A stretch of DNA of 64,000 nucleotides from CALKJP01 sp046299555 (lineage in GTDB: Bacteria > Bacteroidota > Bacteroidia > JACCXN01). The DNA is taken from the NCBI GenBank assembly GCA_046299555.1, contig JBKBHS010000001.1, positions 496,001 through 560,000 of the forward strand, given 5' to 3'. The translations under genes were made by a program, and so were the position numbers. Under the pieces are notes generated by a model. That model had not been told where the DNA came from. It ran no database searches and saw nothing but the letters and a program-made list of their open reading frames with translations. This document shows, piece by piece, positions 50,847-59,890 of the stretch (positions are counted from its first letter, which is position 1; each line of letters begins with the position of its first letter).

Positions 50847-51669
50847 TTAATCTTACATTTCCGACAAAAGCCGCTATACATGCCACGGTTCTTCCCGCAT
50901 TAATTTTATTTACCGGTAATAAAGTTTCTGTATCTACAATTTCTAGATATTCGAGTTTAATTAAAGAATGAGGAGCAAGTATTGAAAGGGCTTTAACTTT
51001 TAATTCTTCTAAATCAAAATTATTAGCATTATCTTTTATAAAAAATAATGCCTTTGATATATATGTTGCTTGCTTTCTTTCTTCTTCATTTAAACGAACA
51101 TTTCGTGAGCTCATGGCTAAACCATCTTCTTCACGAACGGTTTCACATGCGATAATATTAACTGGAATATTTAATGTTTTAACAATGTGTTTAATGATAG
51201 TTAGTTGCTGAAAATCTTTTTTGCCAAAATAGGCATTATGAGGTTTAATTAAATCAAAAAGTTTTGTTACAATTTGCGCAACCCCATTAAAGTGTCCGGG
51301 ACGAAATTTTCCTTCCATTACTTTATCTATTCCGCCAAAATCAAAAACTCTGGTATCTTTTTCAGGATACATTTCTTCAATAGATGGAGAAAATAAAACA
51401 TCGCATCCTGCGTTTTTTAGTAATTCGCTATCGCTTTCAGGTGTTCGAGGATATTTTTCTAAATCAGTTGGATCATTAAATTGTGTTGGATTAACAAATA
51501 TGCTGCAAATTACAATGTCGTTTTCATTTCGAGCTTTATCAATTAAAGAAATATGCCCTTTATGTAATGCTCCCATGGTTGGAACAAAACCGATTTTTTT
51601 TGAGGCTAAAATTTTTTCTTGCAAATATTGCTGCAAGTCTTTAATAGTAATAATTTGCTGCACGCTCAC
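50827..51669 (-). CDS. panC: Pantothenate synthetase
   Basis: This 280-residue adenylate-forming ligase joins pantoate and beta-alanine. It has the nucleotide motif VPTMGALHKGHISLIDKA, VNPTQFNDPTDLEKYPRT, FGKKDFQQLTIIKH and the MSSRNVRLN loop. The annotated start is GTG at 51669, with a second GTG two codons later; no ATG is available. The -7 box lies 15 nt before it. First gene of a panC-panD-flippase run. Confidence 0.95.
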   Translation of the reverse strand: MSVQQIITIKDLQQYLQEKILASKKIGFVPTMGALHKGHISLIDKARNENDIVICSIFVNPTQFNDPTDLEKYPRTPESDSELLKNAGCDVLFSPSIEEMYPEKDTRVFDFGGIDKVMEGKFRPGHFNGVAQIVTKLFDLIKPHNAYFGKKDFQQLTIIKHIVKTLNIPVNIIACETVREEDGLAMSSRNVRLNEEERKQATYISKALFFIKDNANNFDLEELKVKALSILAPHSLIKLEYLEIVDTETLLPVNKINAGRTVACIAAFVGNVRLIDNISL

Positions 51670-51684
51670 AATGGTTTAAGCCGG

Positions 51685-51692
51685 CAAAAGTA
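51685..51692 (-). promoter_or_regulatory. -7 element for panC
   Basis: Minus-strand TACTTTTG fits TAnnTTTG, 15 nt before the GTG start. It lies just upstream of the divergent plus-strand promoter, so the two transcripts share a short control region. Confidence 0.5.
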
Positions 51693-51701
51693 ACCTAAAA
51701 C

Positions 51702-51732
51702 TTGAAAAAACCGATAATTTTTATTAATTTTG
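51702..51732 (+). promoter_or_regulatory. Promoter for the glycogen-synthase-like gene
   Basis: TTG at 51702-51704, a 20-nt spacer, and TAATTTTG at 51725-51732, 31 nt before the ATG; a close match to the Bacteroidota consensus. Confidence 0.65.
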
Positions 51733-51763
51733 CACTCAATTTCCACCAAATCTGCTTACAAAT

Positions 51764-52591
51764 ATGATTAAAAAAGCAAAAGTTCTCTTTATCTCTCAAG
51801 AGATTTGTCCTTATCTAGAAGAAAATCAAATATCAAAAATCAGCAGACATCTTCCGCAAGGAATTTTAGAAAGAGGTAACGAAGTGCGAATTTTTATGCC
51901 TCGTTATGGCTGTATTAATGAACGTAGAAATCAATTACATGAAGTAATTCGTCTTTCCGGAATGAACATGATAATTGATGATACAGACCATCCATTAATT
52001 ATAAAAGTAGCTTCTATTCAAGCTGCCAGAATGCAAGTTTATTTTATAGATAACGAAGAGTATTTTCAACGTAAATCCGTATTACACGATAAAAAAGGCG
52101 AATTGTTTGAAGATAACGATGAACGCTCCATATTTTTTGCACGCGGGGTATTGGAAACTGTAAAAAAATTAGGTTGGGCGCCTGATATTATTCATTGTCA
52201 TGGATGGTTTACTGCTTTAGTACCGGCTTTGATAAAAAAATCTTACAAAGAAGATCCATTATTTACAAATTCAAGAGTAATCTTTTCTGCATACAATAAC
52301 GAATTTAGTGGCTCACTTAGAAAACAATATGTTAAAAAGGCAAGTATGGAAGGTTTAACCCCTGCCGATTTAAAAGTTGCAGAAAATCCTACATTTTTAA
52401 ACCTAAATAAATTAGCCATTGATTATTCAGACGGTATCATTATGGGAGATGAAGAAATGGTTCCTGAAATTTTGAAGTATGCTAAAAAATCCGGAAAACC
52501 GGTATTGGCATATCAAAATTCGGATACCTACATAGATTCATATGCCAATTTTTACGCTGAAGTATTGGAAAACGAACCGGTTTTAGTGTAG
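51764..52591 (+). CDS. Glycogen/starch synthase-like protein, N-terminal GT5 half only
   Basis: This 275-residue protein matches only the N-terminal Rossmann half of GT5 glycogen synthases: VLFISQEICPY, GNEVRIFMPRYGCINERR, DIIHCHGWFTALVPALIKK and RVIFSAYNNEF. The C-terminal GT-B half with the nucleotide-sugar site is absent, and the family's KxGGL motif near residue 15 is replaced by EENQISK. It is therefore unlikely to polymerise glucan. The gene order panC / this gene / DUF4270 / glmS recurs in Bacteroidota, which argues for a conserved non-catalytic or regulatory role rather than decay. Confidence 0.85.
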   Translation: MIKKAKVLFISQEICPYLEENQISKISRHLPQGILERGNEVRIFMPRYGCINERRNQLHEVIRLSGMNMIIDDTDHPLIIKVASIQAARMQVYFIDNEEYFQRKSVLHDKKGELFEDNDERSIFFARGVLETVKKLGWAPDIIHCHGWFTALVPALIKKSYKEDPLFTNSRVIFSAYNNEFSGSLRKQYVKKASMEGLTPADLKVAENPTFLNLNKLAIDYSDGIIMGDEEMVPEILKYAKKSGKPVLAYQNSDTYIDSYANFYAEVLENEPVLV

Positions 52592-52592
52592 T

Positions 52593-53942
52593 TTGAAATT
52601 GAAAAGACTTCAATTATATGTTTTTAAAGGCATGCGGGCTATTTTGCCCGCTGTCTTTTTTGCAGTTGTTGCTTTCGGCTGCAAAGAAAAAAATATTCCC
52701 GGATTAGAAATTCAACCACCCAGTGATAAGTTAGGGTTAATATATACAGATACCATTACGGTAGTTAGCTATACCGTTAATGAAAATCGAATAAGAACGG
52801 ATGAAACATTTTTTAATTTGTTAGGAAGCTATGTTGACCCAGTATTTGGATTAGTTGAAGCTTCGTTTTGTACTCAGTTTTTATTACCGGTACCTAATTT
52901 AGATTTTGGTAACCCTTCCAATCTTCAATTAGATTCAATGGTGCTGAGCCTTGCATACAGCGGATATTATGGAAATACCGATCCCCAAACATTTAAAGTG
53001 TATGAACTTACTCAAAGTATTTCAAATTCTGATGTGTACTATTCAAACGATACCATTCAATACAATCCTATAGAAATTGGAGCTATTTATAATCATATTC
53101 CTAATACTACCGATTCAATAAACATTGGTGGAAGTAATCAAGCTCCTCAATTGCGCATAAAATTAAAAAACTCATTTGCTCAAAAATTTATCAATGCTTC
53201 CGGAGGTTCTGATTATAGTTCGAACGAAGCTTTTACCTCTTTTTTTAAAGGCATTTACATTAAGTCCGACAATGTTAATGTTTTAGGCAAAGGAGGAATT
53301 TTTTATTTTCAACTTTTATCTAATTTTTCAAAACTTACCTTGTATTACACCAATACATCAACCAACATAAGCAGCAGCCAAGATTTTGTGATAAATGAAT
53401 TAAGCGCTCGATTTAATATGTTTAATCAAGATTATCATTTTATAAATAACAGCCCTATTGTTTCAGCTTTAAACGATACCTTAATAGGCAAACAAAAAGT
53501 TTATATCCAATCAATGGGAGGAGTTAAAACCAAAATATATTTTCCATATATTAAAAATTTAGTTACAAACGGAAATGTTTTAATAAATCAAGCTCAATTA
53601 GTTTTATCATTAAATGAAGAAAATACCGGCACATCTCAATATGGTCCGCATGGTAAACTAACCTTAGCTGCTGCAAGAGAAGATGGAACTAATGCCATAA
53701 TTATAGACCAGCTTGAGGGTGACAGCTATTTTGGAGGAACCTATAATACGAATACAAAAGAATATCGATTTAATATAACCCGACATTTACAACGAATATT
53801 AAACGGTCAAGTAGCTGAAGATTTTGGATTATTTATCTTACCATCAGGAGGGGCCGTAAACGCCAATCGAACAGTTTTGTATGGTAGTGATAAAGAACAT
53901 CCAAAGCGCTTAAAATTAGTATTAACATACACTAAACTCTAA
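52593..53942 (+). CDS. DUF4270 family lipoprotein
   Basis: This protein of about 449 residues has a signal region ending AVVAFGC, a plausible lipobox. The body is beta-rich and matches the DUF4270 pattern: LGLIYTDTITVVSYTVNE, LLGSYVDPVFG, SNLQLDSMVLSLAY and a C-terminal DFGLFILPSG. It is probably an outer-membrane lipoprotein of unknown role. The start is uncertain: TTG 52593 (1 nt after the preceding stop) or ATG 52632 (MRAILPAVFF), the latter giving a tidier signal peptide. glmS follows by 4 nt. Confidence 0.85.
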   Translation: MKLKRLQLYVFKGMRAILPAVFFAVVAFGCKEKNIPGLEIQPPSDKLGLIYTDTITVVSYTVNENRIRTDETFFNLLGSYVDPVFGLVEASFCTQFLLPVPNLDFGNPSNLQLDSMVLSLAYSGYYGNTDPQTFKVYELTQSISNSDVYYSNDTIQYNPIEIGAIYNHIPNTTDSINIGGSNQAPQLRIKLKNSFAQKFINASGGSDYSSNEAFTSFFKGIYIKSDNVNVLGKGGIFYFQLLSNFSKLTLYYTNTSTNISSSQDFVINELSARFNMFNQDYHFINNSPIVSALNDTLIGKQKVYIQSMGGVKTKIYFPYIKNLVTNGNVLINQAQLVLSLNEENTGTSQYGPHGKLTLAAAREDGTNAIIIDQLEGDSYFGGTYNTNTKEYRFNITRHLQRILNGQVAEDFGLFILPSGGAVNANRTVLYGSDKEHPKRLKLVLTYTKL

Positions 53943-53946
53943 ATTT

Positions 53947-55785
53947 ATGTGTGGAATAGTAGGATACATTGGTAAGCGCGATGCTTACCCGGTTTTAATA
54001 AAAGGCTTACATCGTCTTGAATATAGAGGATATGATAGTGCAGGAATTGCTCTACTTGGAAATGAACTAAACGTTTATAAATGCAAAGGTAAGGTTGCCG
54101 ATTTGGAAAATTTTACGGCAGGCAAAGACATTTCTGGTAAGTTAGGAATAGGACATACCCGTTGGGCAACACATGGAGCTCCCAATGATATAAATGCACA
54201 TCCTCATTATTCAGAATCAAAAAAACTTGTGATTATTCACAATGGAATTATAGAAAATTATGCTTCTTTAAAATCCGAATTAATTAAAAGAGGGCATAAC
54301 TTTTTAAGTGAAACCGATACAGAAGTTTTAATCCATTTAATAGAAGATATCCAAAAAAATGAAAATCTGGATTTGTTTGAAGCAGTTAGATTAGCTTTAA
54401 ATGAAGTTGTTGGAGCCTATGCAATTGTAATTATTGATAAAGAAAATAAAGATAGATTAATAGCAGCCAAAAAAGGAAGCCCCTTAGTAATTGGAATAGG
54501 AGAAGATGAATTTTTTATTGCTTCCGATGCAACACCGATTGTAGAATATACCAAAAATGTTGTATATCTCGAAGATGAAGAAATAGCCGATATAAGTTTA
54601 AAAGGAGGGTTAAAACTTAAAACAATTAAAAACAAGAAAAAAACTCCTTATATACAAGAATTAGAGCTACAATTAGAAGCTATTGAAAAAGGCGGTTACG
54701 ATCATTTTATGCTTAAAGAAATTTATGAGCAGCCGCGTTCCATAAAAGACAGTATGCGTGGTCGTTTAAGTTCAGAAAAAGGCATAGTAAACCTTGGAGG
54801 CATTACCGAATATGAACAAAAATTTTTAAATGCAAAACGTATAATTTTTGTAGCATGTGGGACTTCATGGCATGCAGGCTTGGTAGGTGAATATTTGTTT
54901 GAAGATTTAGCACGCATACCCGTAGAAGTAGAATATGCATCCGAATTCAGATATCGTAATCCGATAGTTTATGAAGATGATGTTGTTATAGCTATATCAC
55001 AATCAGGTGAAACGGCTGATACATTAGCAGCTGTTGAATTGGCTAAATCAAAAGGCGCTACAATAATAGGTATTTGTAATGTAGTAGGTTCGTCAATTGC
55101 TCGTGCTACTCATGCAGGTTCATATACTCATGCAGGTCCTGAAATAGGAGTTGCTTCTACAAAAGCATTTACAGCCCAGGTTACTGTTTTAACATTAATG
55201 GCGCTTCGCATTGCTTATAGAAAAGGAACTATTTCAAGTTCAAAGTTTCATCGTCTTATTAGCGAACTGGAAGCAATTCCTGAAAAAGTAGAAAAAGTTT
55301 TAAAAACAAATGATGACATAAAAAAGCTTTCGGAAAAATTTGTTAATGCACGCAACTTTCTTTATTTAGGAAGGGGATATAGTTTTCCTGTTGCTTTAGA
55401 GGGAGCATTAAAACTTAAAGAAATTTCGTATATACATGCAGAAGGTTATCCTGCTGCCGAAATGAAACATGGCCCAATTGCCTTGATAGATGAAGAAATG
55501 CCTGTAGTGGTTATTGCTACTAAAGGCGCATCGTACGAAAAAGTAGTTAGCAATATACAAGAAGTAAAAGCCAGAAAAGGTCAAATAATAGCCATTGTTA
55601 CCGAAGGAGATACGATTGTAAAAGAAATGGCAGATCATGTAATTGAAATTCCAGAAACCGATGAATCGCTTGTACCTTTAGTTTCGGTAGTGCCATTGCA
55701 ATTGCTTTCGTATCATATAGCGGTAATGAGAGGATGTAATGTAGATCAACCAAGAAATTTAGCTAAATCGGTAACGGTAGAATAA
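53947..55785 (+). CDS. glmS: Glutamine-fructose-6-phosphate aminotransferase (isomerizing)
   Basis: This 612-residue enzyme makes glucosamine 6-phosphate, the entry to amino-sugar and peptidoglycan synthesis. The N-terminal glutaminase has nucleophile Cys2 (MCGIVGYIGKRDA) and the GHTRWATHG motif. The two SIS domains follow (FVACGTSWHAGL, SQSGETADTLAA; LGRGYSFPVALEGALKLKEI), and the tail PRNLAKSVTVE is typical. It ends where the convergent TM2 gene ends, with no spacer. No glmS ribozyme is seen upstream. Confidence 0.97.
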   Translation: MCGIVGYIGKRDAYPVLIKGLHRLEYRGYDSAGIALLGNELNVYKCKGKVADLENFTAGKDISGKLGIGHTRWATHGAPNDINAHPHYSESKKLVIIHNGIIENYASLKSELIKRGHNFLSETDTEVLIHLIEDIQKNENLDLFEAVRLALNEVVGAYAIVIIDKENKDRLIAAKKGSPLVIGIGEDEFFIASDATPIVEYTKNVVYLEDEEIADISLKGGLKLKTIKNKKKTPYIQELELQLEAIEKGGYDHFMLKEIYEQPRSIKDSMRGRLSSEKGIVNLGGITEYEQKFLNAKRIIFVACGTSWHAGLVGEYLFEDLARIPVEVEYASEFRYRNPIVYEDDVVIAISQSGETADTLAAVELAKSKGATIIGICNVVGSSIARATHAGSYTHAGPEIGVASTKAFTAQVTVLTLMALRIAYRKGTISSSKFHRLISELEAIPEKVEKVLKTNDDIKKLSEKFVNARNFLYLGRGYSFPVALEGALKLKEISYIHAEGYPAAEMKHGPIALIDEEMPVVVIATKGASYEKVVSNIQEVKARKGQIIAIVTEGDTIVKEMADHVIEIPETDESLVPLVSVVPLQLLSYHIAVMRGCNVDQPRNLAKSVTVE

Positions 55786-56235
55786 CTAATCTTCATCAAT
55801 ATCTTTTGATGTCCACATAAAAAACCTTGGGTTGTTTTGATACGGCTCAAGGTTTTTAGTTGCTAAAATTAATATAGCATCAATAACCGGGATAATTCCT
55901 AAACCACCTCCAAGCGTAAGCGTATAGGCAACAGGAACCATATGGTTAGTGCCCAAATAAATACGATGAGCTCCAAATGGCCCAAGCAGAACGGCTATGC
56001 AAAAGGCATATAAACGAGGATTTTCATAGCTTTTATACCACATTGCTTTTGCCCACTTAATTTTGGAGTCTGAAATGTTGTTTTCAATTAAATATTTAAA
56101 AAACGATACAGAATCGGTGTTTAAACATTGATGTGAGTTGGTGTTAAATAAAAAATCGTCAGCAAGTACTACTGCTGACGATTTTTGTATCAAAATTGCA
56201 ATTGAAAATAAAATTGCAATTAAAAAACGCATCAT
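55786..56235 (-). CDS. TM2 domain-containing membrane protein
   Basis: This 149-residue protein has an N-terminal signal peptide or anchor (RFLIAILFSIAILIQKSSA), a middle hydrophilic part, and a C-terminal TM2 domain. The TM2 domain consists of two hydrophobic helices around GPFGAHRIYLGTNHMVP and GGGLGIIPVIDAILILATKN. TM2 proteins are of unknown molecular function. A 14-bp hairpin with a T run, resembling a terminator, is embedded in codons 17-29 just after the signal peptide. It begins 1 nt after the superoxide dismutase stop, and its stop abuts that of the convergent glmS. Confidence 0.85.
   Translation of the reverse strand: MMRFLIAILFSIAILIQKSSAVVLADDFLFNTNSHQCLNTDSVSFFKYLIENNISDSKIKWAKAMWYKSYENPRLYAFCIAVLLGPFGAHRIYLGTNHMVPVAYTLTLGGGLGIIPVIDAILILATKNLEPYQNNPRFFMWTSKDIDED
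56151..56186 (-). terminator. Terminator-like hairpin inside the TM2 coding region, downstream of sod
   Basis: AAAAATCGTCAGCA (56151-56164) pairs perfectly with TGCTGACGATTTTT (56173-56186) around an 8-nt loop, followed by T-rich sequence on the minus strand. It lies about 50 nt after the superoxide dismutase stop, so it could terminate that transcript or attenuate the TM2 gene. Confidence 0.6.
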
Positions 56236-56236
56236 A

Positions 56237-56842
56237 TTATTTTGCCAGTTTAAATCTTCTTTCTACCTCTGCCCAGTTAATTACATTCCAAAATGCAGCA
56301 ATATAATCAGGTCTTCTGTTTTGGTAGTGTAAGTAATAAGCATGTTCCCATACGTCTAATCCTAAAATAGGAGTACCTTTAACTTCTGCAATATCCATTA
56401 AAGGATTATCTTGATTGGGAGTAGAACATACTACCAATTTACCATCATGAACTACTAGCCATGCCCATCCTGAACCAAATCGAGTAGCAGCAGCTTTGTT
56501 AAATTCGTCTTTAAAGGTGGCAAATGAGCCGAAAGCGGTATTTATAGCAGCCGCTAAATCTCCGGTTGGTTCACCTCCTCCATTGGGTTTCATAATTTCC
56601 CAAAACATGGTGTGATTCCAGTGCCCACCACCATTGTTTCTTACCGCAACCGAATATTTTGATACGTTTTTTAAAATGTCTTCTAAGCTCATTTTTTCTA
56701 ATTCGGTTCCGGCAATGGCATTGTTTAAATTGGTAATATAAGCCTGATGGTGTTTTGTGTGATGTATTTCCATTGTGCGCGCATCAATGTGCGGCTCTAA
56801 TGCGTTGTACGCATAATTTAGTTTAGGTAATTCAAAAGCCAT
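56237..56842 (-). CDS. Superoxide dismutase (Fe/Mn family)
   Basis: This 201-residue cytosolic enzyme dismutates superoxide. Metal ligands are visible as His27 (MEIHHTKHHQAYI), His77 (GGGHWNHTMFW), Asp163 and His167 (LDVWEHAYYLHY). Length is normal. The metal cannot be fixed by eye, so no symbol is given. It has a -7 box upstream and is followed after 1 nt by the TM2 gene. Confidence 0.95.
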   Translation of the reverse strand: MAFELPKLNYAYNALEPHIDARTMEIHHTKHHQAYITNLNNAIAGTELEKMSLEDILKNVSKYSVAVRNNGGGHWNHTMFWEIMKPNGGGEPTGDLAAAINTAFGSFATFKDEFNKAAATRFGSGWAWLVVHDGKLVVCSTPNQDNPLMDIAEVKGTPILGLDVWEHAYYLHYQNRRPDYIAAFWNVINWAEVERRFKLAK

Positions 56843-56877
56843 TTTTATTAAGTTTTTGGGGTTAGTTTTTTATGTAA

Positions 56878-56885
56878 CAAAGATA
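56878..56885 (-). promoter_or_regulatory. -7 element for superoxide dismutase
   Basis: Minus-strand TATCTTTG fits TAnnTTTG, 35 nt before the start codon. No clear TTG at the expected distance. Confidence 0.5.
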
Positions 56886-56904
56886 ATGATAAAAAGTTTT
56901 TTGG

Positions 56905-57318
56905 CTATTGTTTCTTTATCCATTCTACTGCATCGTTTAAATTATTAAATACTTTTATTTTTCTACCGGGGGCATGAAATTTTATAATAAAGTTAGATAT
57001 GATTCGTTGTGCTAAACTATTAACAACAATTGCCTCGGCTTTAGTTATGGGAGGTATAGAATTTACAAATTCACGTACTTCCTTTGTTACAGTTGAATTT
57101 ACACCGGACTCGGTAATAACATATCCCGGATTACCTTTAAAAATTGATTTAACAATTTCATAATGTTCTTTTGAGTCGGGTAAATCTACTTCTACATCAT
57201 CATTTATTTTTACATAAATAATTCCGTCTGAACGTAGCTGTATATATCCTGTTCTAAGTGTAAAAGTCTTTAATATTGTTACTAAAGAACCATCTTCATC
57301 ATTATTTAAATTAGTCAT
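56905..57318 (-). CDS. STAS/SpoIIAA-like small protein (resembles DUF7793)
   Basis: This 137-residue cytosolic protein has the pattern TGYIQLRSDGIIYVKINDDV, an alternating helix/strand middle with TKEVREFVNS, and a C-terminal LAQRIISNFIIKFHAPGRKI followed by VFNNLNDAVEWIKK. This layout is like SpoIIAA/STAS-fold proteins of Bacteroidota (DUF7793 type). Function unknown; such folds often mediate protein-protein regulation. A single gene between hppD and sod with no near neighbour. Confidence 0.7.
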   Translation of the reverse strand: MTNLNNDEDGSLVTILKTFTLRTGYIQLRSDGIIYVKINDDVEVDLPDSKEHYEIVKSIFKGNPGYVITESGVNSTVTKEVREFVNSIPPITKAEAIVVNSLAQRIISNFIIKFHAPGRKIKVFNNLNDAVEWIKKQ

Positions 57319-57352
57319 TTATAGTTAATATTCATTTTATTAATCTAATGTA

Positions 57353-57386
57353 TAAAAAAAAGCAACTCGTAAGGTTACGAGTTGCT
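57353..57386 (-). terminator. Rho-independent terminator after hppD
   Basis: AGCAACTCGTA and TACGAGTTGCT form a perfect 11-bp stem with a 4-nt loop; on the minus strand it is followed by a run of T residues. It lies about 25 nt beyond the hppD stop. Confidence 0.85.
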
Positions 57387-57411
57387 ATAAAATGATTTTA
57401 AATTAAAATGA

Positions 57412-58572
57412 TTATAAAGTTCCTCTCCTTGCTTGTTCTCTTTCTATTGATTCGAATAAAGCTTTAAAGTTGCCGGCACCAAAACCTTTGGCTCCCATAC
57501 GTTGAATAATTTCAAAAAACAAAGTTGGGCGATCTTCAACCGGCTTGGTAAAAATTTGCAGCAAGTAGCCTTCTTCATCGGCATCTACCAAAATAGAAAG
57601 TTTTTCTAACTCATTTAAATCTTCTTTCATAATTTCCATGTGTTTGCCTAAACGTTTAGGAATATCTTCGTAATAGGCTTTTGGTGGAGGTGGTAAAAAT
57701 TCAACTCCGCGAGCTTTTAATTCTGATACTGTTTTAATAATATCATCGGTAGCAACGGCAATGTGTTGGCATCCTGGTCCTTCATAAAAATCAAGGTATT
57801 CTTCAATTTGTGATTTTTTCTTTCCTTCTGCCGGTTCGTTTATTGGAAATTTAATTCTTCCGTTACCATTACTCATAACTTTACTCATTAAAGCAGAGTA
57901 TTCGGTATGAATTTGTTTGTCATCAAATGATAAAAAGTTAACAAATCCCATTACTTCTTCATACCATTTAACCCATTGATTCATTTCTCCCCAACCTACG
58001 TTGCCCACCATGTGGTCGATATATTTTAAACCTACCGGACTTGGATTATAATCGCTTTTCCATTCAACAAAGCCGGGTAAGAATACTCCGTTATAATTTT
58101 TTCTTTCAACAAATATATGAACGGTGTCACCATAAGTGTGGATTCCTGAACGAACTACTTCTCCAAAAGCATCGCTTTCTTTAGTAGGTTTCATAAACGA
58201 TTTGGCTCCACGTTTGGTAGTTTCTTCCCAAGCACTGGTAGCATCTTCAACCCATAAAGCAATAACTTTTACGCCATCGCCATGTTTGCGTAAATGGTCG
58301 TTAATGGGTGATTTACTGTTTAACGGAGTTGTTAATACCAGTCGTATTTTGTCTTGTTTTAATACATACGAAACTTCTTCTCTCGAGCCGGTTTCTAAAC
58401 CTTTATAGGCAAGCGATTGGAAACCGAATGCGGTTTTGTAATAGTGAGCGGCTTGTTTAGCATTGCCCACATATAATTCTACATAATCGGTACCTAATAA
58501 TGGAAGGAAATCTTGTGCACCTTCGAAAATTTTTTCTAAACCGTAGTCTACGCTTTTTATTTCTTTTGACAT
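57412..58572 (-). CDS. hppD: 4-hydroxyphenylpyruvate dioxygenase
   Basis: This 386-residue enzyme of the vicinal oxygen chelate superfamily turns 4-hydroxyphenylpyruvate into homogentisate in tyrosine degradation. The Fe(II) ligands are visible as His187 (YIDHMVGN), His270 (GPGCQHIAVATDDI) and Glu354 (LFFEIIQRMG). The C-terminal GAGNFKALFESIEREQARRG is diagnostic. It lies 31 nt after hmgA, which uses its product, so the two form a catabolic operon. Confidence 0.96.
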   Translation of the reverse strand: MSKEIKSVDYGLEKIFEGAQDFLPLLGTDYVELYVGNAKQAAHYYKTAFGFQSLAYKGLETGSREEVSYVLKQDKIRLVLTTPLNSKSPINDHLRKHGDGVKVIALWVEDATSAWEETTKRGAKSFMKPTKESDAFGEVVRSGIHTYGDTVHIFVERKNYNGVFLPGFVEWKSDYNPSPVGLKYIDHMVGNVGWGEMNQWVKWYEEVMGFVNFLSFDDKQIHTEYSALMSKVMSNGNGRIKFPINEPAEGKKKSQIEEYLDFYEGPGCQHIAVATDDIIKTVSELKARGVEFLPPPPKAYYEDIPKRLGKHMEIMKEDLNELEKLSILVDADEEGYLLQIFTKPVEDRPTLFFEIIQRMGAKGFGAGNFKALFESIEREQARRGTL

Positions 58573-58603
58573 AATAATTCTATTTTTAATGTTAAACGAA
58601 AAT

Positions 58604-59761
58604 TTATTCTACCCATGATTGATAATATTTTCCATCATCAATTTTTAAGGCTTCTTCAGTAACCATAAGCGGACGGAATGTATCTACCATAACAGCAAGT
58701 TCTTTTGTTTCTTTTTGTCCTATACTGCGTTCATAAGCTCCAGGTGCCGGACCATGCGGAATACCTTTTGGATGCAAGGTGATGTGTCCTTGTTTTATAT
58801 TGTTGCGACTCATAAAATCGCCATCTACATAATACAATACTTCATCACTGTCAATATTGCTATGATTGTATGGTGCCGGTATAGCTTTGGGGTGATAATC
58901 GTATAAGCGTGGACAAAAAGAACATACTACAAAGGTTGATGTTTCAAATGTTTGATGAATAGGAGGAGGCATGTGCACTCGACCGGTAATTGGTTCAAAA
59001 TTATGAATGGAAAATCCATAAGGGTAATTGTAACCATCCCAACCTACTACATCAAACGGATGTGTAACGTAAATGAGCTCATGCATCATTCCTTCTTTTT
59101 TGATTTTAATCAAAAAATCTCCTTTTTCATCATAGGTTTCTAGTTCGTTTGGTAGTTTAAAATCACGCTCACAAAATGGTGCATGCTCTAATAACTGTCC
59201 GGAAGCATTTTTATAGCGCTTTGGTGTGTAAAAGGGGGCAAATGATTCTACGTAAAAAATACGATTATCACTTGTTTCAAAATCAATTTGGTAAATCATT
59301 CCTCTTGGTATAATTAAATAGTCGCCATATTCAAAAGGAATATTTCCCATAAAGGTTCTAAGTTTTCCTTTGCCTTTATGAATAAAGAGCATTTCGTCAG
59401 CATCGGCATTTTTATAAAAATATTCGCGTAATGACTTTTTAGGAGCTGCAAGTCCAATGGTGCAATCGGCATTCACCAATATCGGAGTTCTGCTTTCTAA
59501 AAAATCATCTTTGGGGGCTACCTTAAAACCCTCCAGCAACATTGGTCGAATATTTTTTTCAATAGCTATTTTAGGTGCTATGCTGTATGATTTTAATATT
59601 TCTTTAATTTGTGTAGGTCGATGTATTTCATACAACAGTGAAGAATGCCCGCTAAAACCTTCGGTTCCGAAAAGTTGCTCGTAATATATTCCTCCTTTAG
59701 GATTTTCAATTATGGTATGACGTTTCTGCGGAAAATTTCCGAGTTTATGATAGATTGGCAT
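58604..59761 (-). CDS. hmgA: Homogentisate 1,2-dioxygenase
   Basis: This 385-residue cupin-fold ring-cleavage enzyme converts homogentisate to maleylacetoacetate. It has the N-terminal YHKLGNFPQKRHTI and YEQLFGTEGFSGHSSLLYEI segments, GKGKLRTFMGNIPFEYGDYL of the first cupin, and the metal-site region TFETSTFVVCSFCPRLYDYH with HGPAPGAYERSI later. Length is at the short end for the family, as in other Bacteroidota. A good promoter lies about 130 nt upstream, giving a longer leader than most genes here. First gene of the hmgA-hppD operon. Confidence 0.93.
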   Translation of the reverse strand: MPIYHKLGNFPQKRHTIIENPKGGIYYEQLFGTEGFSGHSSLLYEIHRPTQIKEILKSYSIAPKIAIEKNIRPMLLEGFKVAPKDDFLESRTPILVNADCTIGLAAPKKSLREYFYKNADADEMLFIHKGKGKLRTFMGNIPFEYGDYLIIPRGMIYQIDFETSDNRIFYVESFAPFYTPKRYKNASGQLLEHAPFCERDFKLPNELETYDEKGDFLIKIKKEGMMHELIYVTHPFDVVGWDGYNYPYGFSIHNFEPITGRVHMPPPIHQTFETSTFVVCSFCPRLYDYHPKAIPAPYNHSNIDSDEVLYYVDGDFMSRNNIKQGHITLHPKGIPHGPAPGAYERSIGQKETKELAVMVDTFRPLMVTEEALKIDDGKYYQSWVE

Positions 59762-59890
59762 AAGCTTAAATTTAAGGTTAAAATAAAGAATTGAAAAATG
59801 TACAAATGATTTATATACTATTCCGGATTACGCTTGGTAATTCTTTTTAAATTTAGAATGAATGCAACAGATATAAGCTTATTCATATTA

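Noticed and set aside
53942..53947. glmS ribozyme upstream of glmS
   Set aside because: Only 4 nt separate glmS from the DUF4270 stop, so there is no room for the ribozyme and no matching sequence.
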